Part shown: positions 1 through 11,411 of the stretch, one piece after another
Position numbering within the stretch: position 1 is the first letter of the stretch
Layout: every line of letters begins with the position of its first letter
Assembly (NCBI GenBank): GCA_949358305.1
Contig: OX442314.1
Coordinates: 32,359,608 to 32,423,607 of the forward strand
Length of the DNA stretch: 64,000 nucleotides
Reading direction: 5' to 3'
From: Strigamia acuminata
Taxonomy: Eukaryota; Arthropoda; Chilopoda; Geophilomorpha; Linotaeniidae
The notes under the pieces: generated by a model
Seen by the model: the letters and a program-made list of their open reading frames with translations, nothing else
Database searches by the model: none
Told to the model about the DNA's origin: nothing
Made by a program: the position numbers and the translations under genes

Positions 1-190
1 TATCGCCTTTTGTTCTTACCCTCACCTTTTAGTGTTACCCGTTTTATCGTAAATTACCCAGCATGCTTATATAAAAGGTTGTTATGTTTTTCGTTGGAAT
101 AACCATCACCCTTATTGACCTAGAATATAAAAACTTGAATTTAAATTTAATTAATGAGTAATTTAATGTTTTTCTTATTATTTCGTTTAG
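1..190. other. Intron sequence upstream of first visible ABC exon
   Basis: No open exon is recognisable here. The stretch is AT-rich and ends in a polypyrimidine tract and AG at 189-190, the acceptor of the first visible ABC-transporter exon. The N-terminal exons of that gene must lie before the window. Confidence 0.5.
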
Positions 191-3100
191 ATGTTCTCAC
201 TTGGACCGCTCTTGTTCTTATGTCTGTTGTTGTAAGACGTTTTATTTTTATTTATTTTAATTTGTATGATTCAGACACATTTTACGTATTATTTCAGGCT
301 TTTTCTGTGTATACATCGGCGGAAAGGGAAATTTTGACTCCCCAAGCTGCTTTTACAGCTGTGGCATTGTTTCAACAGATTTTATTTGGTCTTTTCCTGA
401 CACCTGTTTTGATTTCTGTTCCTATTTCTGCTTTCGTGAGTCTTTTTTTGCGTGTCTGTTGCGTGTTTGTTTGTTTTCATGTTTAAATTTTGCCATCGTT
501 TTGTTTCCAGGCCAGTTTGAAACGACTGCATTGTTTTCTGTCGACGTCAGAGACACGTGATAGAAAGTTGCACGAGTTGGCGCCAGAGGACGGCACCGTG
601 TTGGAATTTGAAGAAGATAGCGGCAGTGTTGTGGTAAGTCGAGGTCGAGCTTTGAAAGCGAGTTAAATAGTGATTATAATAATAATAACGCTTTATTCCA
701 GCTAAGGATCAAAGATGAGTTCACCAATGAACGGCAAGGAGGGTTCAGGGATACGGAAATATTCCTCAACGAGTCGGATGAAGAGGTCACTGGAGATGTG
801 GACGCGGCGATTCAATTGGACGAAGCGACTTTTTCTTGGAACCAGAACAATAAAGAACCAGTTTTAAAAGATCTGACACTGAACATTCCAATTGGTAATT
901 AATGATCATTTTATTTCAGTTAATTTTTTTTTTTTTAATTTTTTTGATGTTTGAAAATTAATTTTATTACTTTTGTTTATTATAGGGAAGATTACGTTAG
1001 TGTGTGGGCACAATAGAAAAGCAGAAAGGGCATTTGTAATGGCTCTTTTGGGAGAATTGCATACTGTTAATGGATCGATTACATGGACGAGGTGATATGA
1101 TTCTACGGTGGCGTATCAAAAATATATTGCAATTATATGATTTTGTATAATTATTTTGCATTCTATTGGTTTGGAAATGAAATATATTTAGTAAAAGATA
1201 TTATGAAATGCATTCATGTCAAATATGAATTCATTTTTGAAATGGATTTTTTTAATTGTATTATGAAATGCATTATTTAATGTAAAAATAGTATACAGTC
1301 GAAACTCTTTATAACGAATCGCGATATAACGAATTATCGATATAACGAATACCTAAAAATGGCTGGTTTGGTTGGCTGGCTTAGAACACCATGTTAAAAA
1401 ATTTCGATGTAACGAATTCTCGTTGTAACAAATCGATTTTTCCGGTCTCTTGCGATTCGTTATAAAGAGTTGCGACTGGATTTAATTCTGCAGAATGCTA
1501 CCGTGTTACCTCGCTTTAAGCGGTATGCCGGTGTCTTGAAATTATTGTACCAACTTTTGGAAAAGTCGGTTACAAAGCTTTTACCGGCGTTCTGGTATAA
1601 AGTGAAAGATGTCGGTTATCTCAGAAAAAGCTCTGGTTTTGTGTTTTTTTTTTTAATTAAAAACGTCTGAATGAATAATTAAGTTGGAATTTGAGCTAGA
1701 AATTGGAATTTGAGCTGGAAATTGGAAATTGGAATTTGAGCTGAAAATTGGAATTTGAGCTAGAAATTGGAATTTGAGCTGGAAATTGGAATTTGAGCTA
1801 GAAATTGGAATTTAAGCTAGAAATTGGAATTTTCTGGACATTCTGAAGGTTATTATTAAAATTTCTGTAAATTTTTTAGAAATTTAGACGAATTTCCTAC
1901 ATTTTGGACATTTAAAAATGCTTTATAAGCTTGTTTTTGCTCATTTCTCATTGAAAAAAATTCGTATCATTTTTAACGACAAGGTTTACCGGCATGCCTT
2001 AAAAAGCGGGTCAATACGGTAAAATGCATACATTGTAAAATGTATTCTTGAACCACATGGGTAGCTCCAAGTGTTTAATTTATTGATAATTTAATCTAAT
2101 TGTATGTGAATCAAATTTCATTTTCAGAAATTCACCCATAGCGTTTGTACCGTTGACACCGTGGTTACAAAACACTTCGATCAAAGACAACATTTTATTT
2201 GGAGTTCCATACGATGCACAAAGGTAGCTACATAAAGGAAATCCGTAGAATTAATTTTTCGACGTTTTACAAGCGGCGATATTTTAGGTACAATCGAATT
2301 GTCCAGGCGTGTGGTTTGCAAGGAGAGTTTGACCAATGGCCGTCTGGAGATCTATCCTCAATTGATGACATTGAGCTGTCTCTGAGCCAGAAACATTGTA
2401 TTTCAATTGCACGCGCATTGTATTCAAAGTGCAAAATAATTATCCTCGTAAGTCTAAAAAAAAATTTGTTTTTTAATTTTAATTAATTTCTAAAATTTAA
2501 AACTCACCAAATACTTTATTTATTATCAGGATGAGGTTTTTGCCACTATGGACCCAGTTCTGTCTCTCCACGTGTTTGAGGAAGGATTCAAGAAACTGGC
2601 TCTTCAGTATCATCGAACCGTTATCGCCGTTTCACGACAAACGCACATTCTGCTTATGAGTGATTTGGTAAAATAAAATAAACTTTTGTAGGAAAAACGG
2701 AGCAAAAAGTTTAATTTTGGGACATTTCTGCAGGTTGTTGTTTTGAACGATCGAACTCTTCAATTTCAAGGAAATTGGCGCCAATTTCAAGATTGGGATC
2801 CGGACATGAAGGTCACATCACGAGCGGACGATGAAGTGTTAGACGAAGACGATGAATTACCAAACGCTGAAATCAATTCACTGCCAATAAAAACAATTCT
2901 GAATCCCGCACTTAAAATCTGTAATCGTGGAATCTTACAAATTTTAGGAATTCACATAGAAAAAGCGAGCCCAAAAACAATATCAAATGCAAATATTACA
3001 ATTACCAGTGAGCAAGACACGTCAGAGTTTAAAGGTTTGTGTTCAATTTATAATATAGGTACGGTAAAGTCCCAGGGCCGCTGAAAACAGCCGCAAGAGA

Positions 3101-6100
3101 GCCCTTCCCCCCTCGTTGAAGCATTGAAGCTGATGCAACAACGCAAGCATGTGAACTAGCCTTCCAAAATGTGGCGGATGGTCTCCACTTGTAGGTCTTG
3201 CACCTGGAGTGGCAGAAGAAGTGGGGGAGGGGTGAGGGTGGTTTTGTCTACGTGGACACTGACCTAACCCACTACCACAGGTAGCGTAGTTAGTCAGCGG
3301 CACCCTCAGGCGGGAGTAAAGTGGAGGAAATTATTTTAACTACCGTACTGCCTCATTTAAACGCCCGGGCGTTTAATTTTATTTTTGGGCCGACCCCGTC
3401 CCGGTAAAGTCGGTTCGGGGCGGCGCGCGGTGCAAAAAACGCCGCCGAACCCCCCGGCGTTTATTCGGGCCCGGCGTTTGAATGAACCCGGGCGTTTAAA
3501 TGAGGCAGTTAGGTAGTCCGTAAGGGACTCTATACTCTGGTTCGACTCAAGAGTATGCCCTTCTAAGAGCCGCATCACTGGTGTAGTGATCCAAAAATGT
3601 AGTAATAATCATAATAAAAATAAGAACTACTTCCAGAACTACTTCTCCTAGTGGAGATTCTTTACTCTATGGTAATACAGACTGGAGTTAGGAGTAATGC
3701 GGCTCGGCCAATGGGAGAAGGGTATACTCTTGAGTCGAACAAGAGTATAGAAGCTAAAGATTGGGTCCAAATGGAGAGACAAGAAACAACAGATCTGTGC
3801 TGGTTGAAATCAAGTCTTTTACTGCATTGCTTAAATTGCTATGATAATTCCATATGTTGTCATGTTTCCACATTAAGACTACCGTACTGCCTTGAACAAT
3901 GGCCGGGCGCAATTAAGCGCCGGCTCTTGATTAAGCGCCTGGCAACCGCCAGCTAAAGAACCAATAAGCGCCTGCCTCAAATAAACGCCGGGCGTGTTTA
4001 AACGCCGGGTTTATTGTAAATTTTTATGTCTACCGTAATGTACGCTAGAAATAAGCTATTTAACACTCTTTCATTGTTTCACTGCTGCATTTCTACCAAT
4101 AATACAGCGGTATAGCTCCAAAAAAGTTGAAAAAACGTGCACACGACAACAAATTTTTTATAACTTGTTATTTTAAAGTTTTTTTTCGGATAGAGGCCTG
4201 GCTTGAATAATCGCCTGGTTTTGAATAAGCGCCTGGCGGGCGAATCGAAAAAAAAATTAAACGCCCGGGCCATTGTTCAAGGCAGTACGGTAGTTTAAGC
4301 CTTTTTCTTGCATGTACTATTGTTGTAAGAATGCTTATGTTATGATTAAGTGCTTTCTTTATTACCGTACTGCCTCATTTAAACGCCCGGATTCATTCAA
4401 ACGCTGGGTCCGTTTTAACGCCTGGCAGGCGTACACAAAGTAGTTTATAGACGCCGGCTTCGTATTAACGCCGGGTTTCAAATTGGCGCCAGGTAAACGC
4501 GGAAATGGCCAATTACGTATTCATAACGTTTCGGAAGTTTCGGAAATTGACGCTGCTGTAATTGTTGGCACTTCCAATCCGGGTGCCTTCACTGTTTCTG
4601 ATCACTTATTAGCTCAATGGGATATTTAGATTTTTGCAAAATATAAAAATAAAAATTTATTTCCAAAAAAAAATATTTTTCTGCCACTTTGTTTTCCCGA
4701 TAACTTATTTTTGACTATTTTTCTGGTTAAACGCCTGGCTCGAATAAACGCCTGGCTATAGGCCCAAAAAGAATTTAAATGCCTGGACGTTTAAATGAGG
4801 CAGTACGTTATAAAGGTGACGAGTACTCTGCCCGGCATTACTTGGCGCGGCATGAATTGGCGCGGCAAATTTTCTTGCCGCACATCCATGGTATCAACAA
4901 TAGCGGCGCCGCTATTGTTGATACCCATGGTATGGGTTGGCGCGGCAATGCGTAAAGGAAGTACGGTTTCGATGATCTTGCGCGGCACGTTTGTATGACG
5001 TGACGCGGCACGTCTTAATAACGTGACGCCGCGATATCTACTACTTAAGCTAATTGTATATTAGCTTAAGTAGTAGATATATGCCCTGTTCACACTTAAA
5101 CCACTTTTGTAGAAAACCCACCAGTTTTGTAGAAAACCTGTGTTCACACTACCACAGGTTTTCTAGAACTCAAAACAAGATGGCAGACTTTTCTACAACT
5201 CAAGTTGAAGAAAAGTTTTCTTAAACTTGACGTCACAACTGCAAAACACGCCCCCATTGTGTCATGTGACTGATCCTAGGAAAATCCAAAAAATAAAATG
5301 GATGCCAATTAAACTTTTAAGGCAACTTTCGGCATTAAAATAAACCACTTTCAAATGCATCAAAAAATTAATACAATACATCAAAAGATGGAGAATAAAA
5401 CGATCTTTCTTTTAAAAAAAAGAACGTATTTCTAGCTCTAATGGTTCGTGAAATACGAACGGAATTGTGTTTTGTTCGTTTCGATAGAGTGGAAATAGAT
5501 CGCGCACTTTCGTTTCGACCCCAAAATTGTCAACTTTTAATGTGGAAAAAAAATTAAAAATATATGTCGGTTTACTAAACTGGCATCCCTCTTTCTTTTA
5601 AAACAAAGAAGTAATTTCTATCTCTAATAGATCATTAGCTACAAGAAAAAATGCAAACCCCTACAAATCTGACATTTATACAAAACTATCCTTAAGTGTG
5701 AACAATTGATCTCAGATTTCTAGAACTTAGACTTGTAGAAGATCAGAAGTTCTAGAAAAGTGGTTTAAGTGTGAACCACGCAATAGATAGGAATGATAAT
5801 CAACATGACTAAACACTACCCATACAGTACAAAAATTAGTCTCGGAGGAATGTGGTAGCTAATGTACGGTCTTATTTTAACATCTTCACAGTTTTTCCTA
5901 AACTGAGGTGAATGTTAGGTGCTAGAGATCATCTAGGTGGAAGCATATCAACGGACAATAGGAAGACAACCGAGGAAAACAACTGTGTGGAAAAAAATGT
6001 GAAAGTAGTTTTGTTTTTGAGATTACAGTGCAATTAGTTTTGTTAGTGTTGTGGTCAGCTTTTTATACCGAAAAATGGAAGAAAAAAAATAACATGATTT

Positions 6101-9098
6101 TCATTGTGTTGTGTTGTAAACTGAATTGATTTTCTTAAATTCTCAGTGCCCTACACAAATGGTGGGGATTTTTCAAGTGTTCACACACAACAAAAAAAAA
6201 TTCGTGCCGCGCTTCTTCATATCCACGGCTGCCGCGCCAACCCATTTCACGGGTATGAATAATAGCGGCGCCGCGGTAAGTAATGCCGCGCGTGGAATAG
6301 CGGGCCGTTATAAAGGCTAGTGCACATGCATGCGTTGTTACATCAGCTTCAACCAGTGCTGGACTGACCCTGCGGGATACCGGGAATATTCCGGTGGCCT
6401 GTTGCCGCCGTGGCTCGTCCGGACTATTAATTGTGACCCGAACATCCAGATTTCCCAGTACTAAATTTATTTGCAGTCCAGCTCTGTCTTTAACAAGCAT
6501 GAAGTTGAAATATTTCAACTCGTGCGACTTGCGTTAAAATGCACGAAATTTCACGAAATCACAAGGTGAACTAGCCTTAACATATCTCTCTAAAATGAGA
6601 GGTCTGGTTTTTAAGCTTCAATCTGTGTCTGACTGAATTATTCCAGCTCTTCCAATGTTTCTGTACCAGGGCAGTACAGAATATAAAAGCTCTACAGTGC
6701 TGGACTGGCCCGGCGGGCTTCGGGGAATTTCCCGGTGGCCTGTGGCCCGGTGACCCTTGGTGGACCCACCGTGGCCTGTCTCTGGCCTACCGTAGCCTGT
6801 CACTGTGGCCCGACCCATCCAGATTTCCCGATACTAGATTTGTACCCAGTCCAGTCCTGAAGCTCTACAGTCTGCTAGAATTGCGGAGATTATGTAGTTT
6901 GAAAGTGGATTATTATTTCACTTGCAGATGAATCGACTATAGAACTCGATGACAGTCGAGCGCCAGTTGTTAAACCGGATTTGTCGAAAGAAACAATTGT
7001 GCCAATTTTAAAATTATTAGGAAATAATTGCCTTCGTCATTGTGGATGGATGTTTGCGCTGTCTCTCCTTATCCTTTTCTTGGCCGCTCACACACTTCTA
7101 GTCTGCAAAGATATTTGGTTGTCGAAATGGTCCAACGATTGGAATAAACATGTGAAGATTAAATAATTCATTTTTAGTTTGGATTTAACTTTGAACATTT
7201 ATTTTACAGGGCGAAGATGAATACTCTGGTCATTACTTAACGGCTTACAATGTTCTGTGTATATTAGGAGTCATTCTTCTGGGTGCTCTTAGTGTTGTGG
7301 CCACGGTGGCTACTAGCCGCGCCTATGATTCCATTTACAACTCCATAGTTGATGCTGCTATATCATTTAACAAGTAAGTTTTTTTTTGAGTCTTAGAAGT
7401 ATGAAAGTGACATTAATTCCATTATTTTTCAGCTTCACAACTGCCAAAATTGATAAATTGATGACTGCCCTAAGAATCCATTTTGCTCAACTTGATGAAG
7501 TAGGTTGGACAATTGCAATTCAAAATACAATTGAAATTTGACGGATAATAATATTGGGAATGCATTTCGTGATACATTTTACAAAATGTTTTATCATTTG
7601 CAAAAATAGCGCAAAAAAATGTATTATAAAATGCATTCGCGTGAAACCCAATGCATTTCAAAATATGGTCGAAACTAGACTTTGACCAATATCGATATTT
7701 TGCAGTATCGCCGATACCGATAATCGGCAACCGAATATCGGCCGATACCGATACCTGCGCCGATATTAAAATTAAAATGTCCGACCCCTCCCCCCACCCC
7801 CCCAAAATAAAAAAAATTAATTAAAATTGCGTTTATTAATTTATTTTATGTTTTAGAAACGTTTTTGAAGCAGTATATAATTTATACTGCTTCAAAAGCG
7901 TTTCTAAAACGTAACGTTTTAGTCTAAAACGATAAGTTTTAGAAACGTGGCAATATCGGTATCGGCCACGCCAAAAAATATCGGATCCGATATCGGTGAA
8001 TACCGAAATATCGACCGATCGCCGATACCGATACCGGTATCGGTCAAAGTCTAGTCGAAACTCTTTATAAGGAATCGCAAGGGACCCGAAAAATCGATTC
8101 GTTATAACGAGAATTTGTTATATAGAAATTTTTTAACATGGTGTTTTACGGCCAGCCAACTAAACCGGCCATTTTTAGGTATTCGTTATATCGATAATTT
8201 GTTATATTGCGATTCGTTATAAAGAGTTTCGACTGTCCTGGCAATTGATTGCAACATATTTTTAATGTATTTTTTGAACCACATGGGGTTTTTTGCTATA
8301 TCATAATTTGAGAATATTTTTTTTAGAGTGTTCCAATTTTTTACCACTATGTCTGGCTTGGATTACTGTGCTCAATAATCATGTTTATAAGTTTTGGCGT
8401 CACATTATTCATTTTTCTATTGCTGTTACTGTTTGCCATGTTCATCTATGTCTTTCAACGACTGTACAATAAATTTTACCGGTACTTTCAAACAAACAAA
8501 AATTATAAACCAAAATACTAATTGAAATTGTGATTTTTGCAGAAATATAAATGAGCTGCTATCAATATCAGCGGACGGAGTCACTTCTCATTTGACAGAG
8601 ACGCTGAAAGGACTCGTTTTGATCAGATCATTCAGAACCGAAAAACACCTCAAAGAAACACTATTTAACCTTCTGGACGCAAATCAACTCATATTTTTAA
8701 TTGTAGATTCTGCGCGAAGATGGATGGAACTAATTCTTGTTAGTTTTACCTCTTAGAAATAATATATACTTCATTATACAAGAAATGTCTTTTCAGGATT
8801 TATCATTATCAATTATAATTTTTATTGTGAGTCTAGTGGCCGTTCACAGTGGAATAAATGGGTCTTTAACTCCTGGATTTATTGGCCTTGCATTGGTTTA
8901 TATATTAATGGTAAATTGTGATTAATCCAACTTTTACAAGTCGTGTGACTAATATTTTATTACAGTTGCCTATTGTCCTCAAATGGCTTATTTATGCTTG
9001 GCCAGAAATGAGATCAAACATGCATTGTCTGCAAACATTAGAAACTCATTCACGAATGTCGCACGATAATAATGACGGCTTATTGAGTGAGTGTGCAA

Positions 9099-9155
<57 letters not shown>

Positions 9156-10945
9156 TATAAACGAAGACAGGTGCTAACGTTTCTTGATTTGTAGTTCCTG
9201 ACTGGCCGCCAATTGGAAAAATTCAAGTTGAAAATTTGTTGGTGACTCCGTCGATGACTGGAGTTTCATTCTTAATTAATCCTGGTGAAAAGGTAAGCTA
9301 TTGATGAGGATTTTTACAACATATTTGTGAATTTAATTTCTAATGTATTGAATTTTAGGTTGGAATCTTCCATCAAAATGGCTCCAATTTGTCTGACTTG
9401 GCCAAAATGTTTGTTCGATTAATAAATGTTCCCAAGGAATCGATTTTTATCGATGATTCTGACATTCATAAAATACTGCCCACGCTTCTTCGATTGAGAA
9501 TCGCAGTCATTTCGAGTGATGATTTAATTTTTAGCGGCACAATACGGTAGTGGAAGTATTTAAACGCAATGACTTTTTAAAACTAAATGAATAATTACAA
9601 TAGGAGTAACTTGGATATGAAAGGCTCTTTTGGCGACGAAGAGATATGGTCGGTTTTGAAAACAGTCGGTTTGAAAAATAAAATATCAAAACTCAATGGA
9701 GGACTAGGTAATTAGTCAAGCGCGGTGTTACGGTTAAATGGACACATTAAATATGAATTTGTTTTAGATTATGAATTAAACGACGATTCCAAAATCTTTA
9801 CAAACGATGAAATTCAGGTAAGGAATAGTCTAATCCTTAGGTTAGATTGACGTCAAGCTCTGAATATAGCCCCGGTGATTTTTCAAGAATATCTGTGGTT
9901 TAAAGCGTAGATTTAGCACTTTTCAAAATTGAATTAGTTCAAGGAAATTCGACCGTCATTGGTAAAGGGGATATAATTTTATCAACCATTGTAAACGAGG
10001 TTAAATGTCGAGTAAGATTGAAAAACGTCTGATTTGCGCCATAAGTCGGAGCTTTACGGTTCCAAATGTTTCCAAAATGTATAGCATTTCGCAGAATTAA
10101 TTATATTAGTTTGCGGCAGGTACTTTTCCCTTACATTTATGACATTTTTTACATTATATTTAGTGTACGGTAAAAGTGGGTTGCGGTTGAAGTTTTAAGT
10201 TATAGTTATAAAATTAGAGTTAACCTTATACATGACACGTGATTACCGAAACTAGAAATGTCTCATTCACATAAAAAGAGAGAATTCCTATTTTTAACTG
10301 TTGCAATACAATGCTGCAACTTTATTATTGTGAATGGCAGCGAAAGAGGTCAATGCTAATCCAGATTTTTAGTCTGTGACGTAAATAGTGGAAAACTACC
10401 GGATTGGCTACGCTATTTTCAGTTATAGGGTACTTATAGGCTTAACGGGAGTTTTTATAAGGGAAAAGTACTTGTCGCAAACGGTGTATTATCTGTCCGT
10501 TAAATAATGCATTTCATAATACATTTTACAAAATTGATTATGCGACCTAATGGCATGTAAAAATGTATTACGAAATGCATTCTCGCGAAACCCAATGCAT
10601 TTAAAAATACACTGCAATATAATTTCAATGTGCTTTTGAACCTAGTGGGTTACTTGCCCATTTCTAATTACAATAATTGGATTTATCTTTCAGCTGCTCT
10701 GCTTGGGCCGTGCTATAATTCACAGACCTAAAATCATCATCACAAATGAATTAGATGTCACACTGTTGAAAACAGTTTTTGATGTATTCCCAACATACAC
10801 CACAATTGCCCTTTCTGTGAGTAATTCAGTTTTTTATTTTCTCTCAATAGTTTCTAATTTTCTTTTTCTTTCAAAGACTGAGCAGAATTCTTTGAGTATT
10901 TGCGATCGTGTACTGGAGTTTGAATACGATCATACTCCTAATTAA
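191..10945 (+). CDS. ABCC/MRP-like transporter with degenerate nucleotide-binding domains (3' part, 22 exons)
   Basis: Exons read from splice borders: 191-231, 298-435, 511-633, 702-894, 986-1091, 2128-2223, 2288-2447, 2530-2667, 2734-3034, 6928-7151, 7210-7373, 7433-7499, 8327-8481, 8543-8738, 8797-8910, 8966-9086, 9195-9292, 9359-9546, 9604-9707, 9768-9817, 10694-10816, 10877-10945 (stop TAA). Order is end of TMD1, NBD1, acidic linker, TMD2, NBD2, as in full ABCC exporters of the plasma membrane. Family landmarks remain, such as ISIARALYSK in NBD1 and the NLD..SFGDEEIW segment in NBD2. The catalytic motifs do not. The Walker A positions read GHNRKAERA and HQNGSNLSD, with no GKS/T. The NBD1 signature reads LSLSQ. 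The H-loop histidines are replaced (VSRQ, ALST). Walker B of NBD2 reads IIITNE. Only NBD1 keeps a Walker B-like IIILDE. I see no internal stop, so this looks like a maintained non-catalytic relative rather than a decayed gene, but cDNA is not available. The 5' end is outside the window. Confidence 0.85.
1296..1478. mobile_element. Pogo/mariner-type MITE, intron 5 of the ABC gene
   Basis: A 183-bp inverted-repeat element starts CAGTCGAAACTCTTTATAAC and ends with the complement, next to TA at 1294-1295. A second copy, interrupted by another element, lies at 7666-8235. No coding capacity is seen. The termini resemble non-autonomous Tc1/mariner-pogo elements. Confidence 0.75.
1681..1830. repeat. 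Minisatellite, about 21-bp unit
   Basis: About seven imperfect tandem copies of a unit close to GAAATTGGAATTTGAGCTA lie in intron 5 of the ABC gene. Units differ mainly by TAGA versus TGGA and by small length changes. Confidence 0.8.
3035..3342. other. Start of ABC intron 9, nothing recognised
   Basis: Intron sequence that is richer in GC than the flanks. It contains no convincing exon, RNA gene or terminal repeat that I can identify. Confidence 0.4.
3343..3516. mobile_element. MITE, CCGTACTGCC family (short copy)
   Basis: Terminal inverted repeat TACCGTACTGCCTCATTTAA opens the element and its complement AAATGAGGCAGT closes it. The interior is made of CGCCCGGGCG and AACGCC-type motifs in inverted arrangement. 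Relatives lie at 3880-4293, 4364-4808 and 15036-15388. Confidence 0.7.
3530..3757. mobile_element. Inverted-repeat element with about 50-bp arms
   Basis: The left arm reads CTATACTC..TTCGACTCAAGAGTAT..AGCCGCAT and the right arm is its complement, ending ..CAAGAGTATAG. A fragment of the same right arm (CTCGGCCAATGGGAGAA) recurs near 27590. It is probably a non-autonomous DNA element. Confidence 0.6.
3880..4293. mobile_element. MITE, CCGTACTGCC family (TTGAACAATGG subtype)
   Basis: Termini are TACCGTACTGCCTTGAACAA and its complement ending CAGTACGGTAG. Inside is an array of roughly 13-16 bp units around GCGCC(T/G)GGC on both strands, separated by TTAA or AATAA. The same subtype with matching ends lies in P450 intron 9 at 15036-15388. 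Confidence 0.75.
4364..4808. mobile_element. MITE, CCGTACTGCC family (CATTTAAACG subtype)
   Basis: Opens TACCGTACTGCCTCATTTAA and closes with TTTAAATGAGGCAGTACG. The interior carries repeated AACGCC(T/G)GG motifs in both orientations plus an AT-rich core. It is a longer relative of 3343-3516. Confidence 0.7.
4830..6310. mobile_element. GC-rich inverted-repeat element, host of a nested insertion
   Basis: Two inverted blocks, about 4830-4960 and 6205-6310, share GCCGCGCC, TGGGTTGGCGCGGC and AATAGCGGCGCCGC motifs. The left block contains a perfect 36-bp palindrome at 4890-4925 centred on GGCGCC. A perfect 21-bp hairpin with a 5-nt loop lies at 5034-5080. A separate TIR element (5088-5776) sits between the blocks. 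No ORF of note is present. Confidence 0.55.
5088..5776. mobile_element. TIR element GTTCACACTTAAACCACTTTT
   Basis: The left end reads GTTCACACTTAAACCACTTT and the right end AAAGTGGTTTAAGTGTGAAC. The second arm pair around TCTAGAA is also inverted. Length is 689 bp with no transposase. It is nested inside the GC-rich inverted element. Confidence 0.7.
6354..6486. mobile_element. Short MITE, CAGTGCTGGACTG family
   Basis: 133 bp, opening CAGTGCTGGACTGACCC and closing CAGTCCAGCTCTG. A second copy follows at 6695-6859, and a fragment is between the P450 genes at about 16647-16745. Confidence 0.7.
6695..6859. mobile_element. Short MITE, CAGTGCTGGACTG family, second copy
   Basis: 165 bp, opening CAGTGCTGGACTGGCCC and closing CAGTCCAGTCCTG. 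It shares the ATCCAGATTTCCC block with the copy 210 bp upstream. It lies just before ABC exon 10. Confidence 0.7.
7556..8290. repeat. Nested repeat: GCATTTC element split by a pogo-type MITE that is split by a hAT MITE
   Basis: The outer repeat (AATGCATTTCGTGATACATT .. CCAATGCATTTC) stops near 7663 and resumes near 8240 with TTTTGAACCACATGGGG. An uninterrupted relative lies at 10505-10665 in the same gene. The inner interruption is a pogo-type MITE (about 7666-8235), itself cut at 7676-8061 by a hAT-type MITE. Confidence 0.7.
7676..8053. mobile_element. hAT-type MITE with 8-bp target duplication
   Basis: The terminal inverted repeat TAGACTTTGACC..GGTCAAAGTCTA bounds 378 bp rich in CCGATA/TATCGG motifs. 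The 8-bp duplication GTCGAAAC lies at 7668-7675 and 8054-8061, the size typical of hAT elements. A CCGATACC-rich relative occurs at 27690-27745. Confidence 0.85.
9098..9156. repeat. (TTA)n microsatellite
   Basis: About 20 perfect TTA units lie in intron 16 of the ABC gene, directly after the splice donor region. Confidence 0.95.
9818..10504. other. ABC intron 20, no gene seen
   Basis: AT-rich intron without a recognisable exon, RNA or transposon end until the repeat at 10505. Confidence 0.4.
10505..10665. repeat. Uninterrupted GCATTTC repeat copy
   Basis: Contains AATGCATTTCATAATACATT and CCAATGCATTTAAAAATACA followed by TTTTGAACCTAGTGGG. It is the same order as in 7556-8290 but without internal insertions. 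Partial relatives lie at about 1200-1290 and 2010-2065. Confidence 0.6.
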
Positions 10946-11284
10946 ATCACTGCAGTAATTATCTGCAACTAAGAAAAACAGTGTCTGCTTGTGGCAATTT
11001 TTTGAAATATATTTTTATTATTATACAGTATTAATTTGCTAAAAAAAAAAATATTTTTTTGTTACATCACAACCAATTTGATTGCATTTTTTTTGTAAAA
11101 ACTGACTTTAGTATTGTTTTACATTAAAAAAAGTGAAATACTCGCCAAGTTAATTTCAGAGCAGTGGCAAATTTATACAGGTGTGCCTCGTTTTGATGGC
11201 GTTCGTCTACTCTCAAATTAACCAAGAAACAGCAATAATTTATATTGTTTTTTTTTTAATTTTTGAAATCGGAAAAAAATGCGG

Positions 11285-11290
11285 TATAAA
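11285..11290 (+). promoter_or_regulatory. TATA box of P450 gene A
   Basis: TATAAA lies within the block AAAAATGCGGTATAAAGATG. The same block occurs before gene B at 17231-17236. In both cases the start codon follows about 120-140 bp later, with no other ATG in frame. Confidence 0.55.
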
Positions 11291-11411
11291 GATGTATTGT
11301 CACCAGATGTCACTATATCAGGGCAGTAATCACGTCTCAATTCTTCATCATGTGTCAGCTGCTGATCAAGGAGCAAAGTTGAAGAACTTACTTTTAAATT
11401 GTAGTAACACA

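Noticed and set aside
9098-9160. Poly-tyrosine-coding ORF end
   Set aside because: It is translation of the (TTA)n microsatellite inside an intron.
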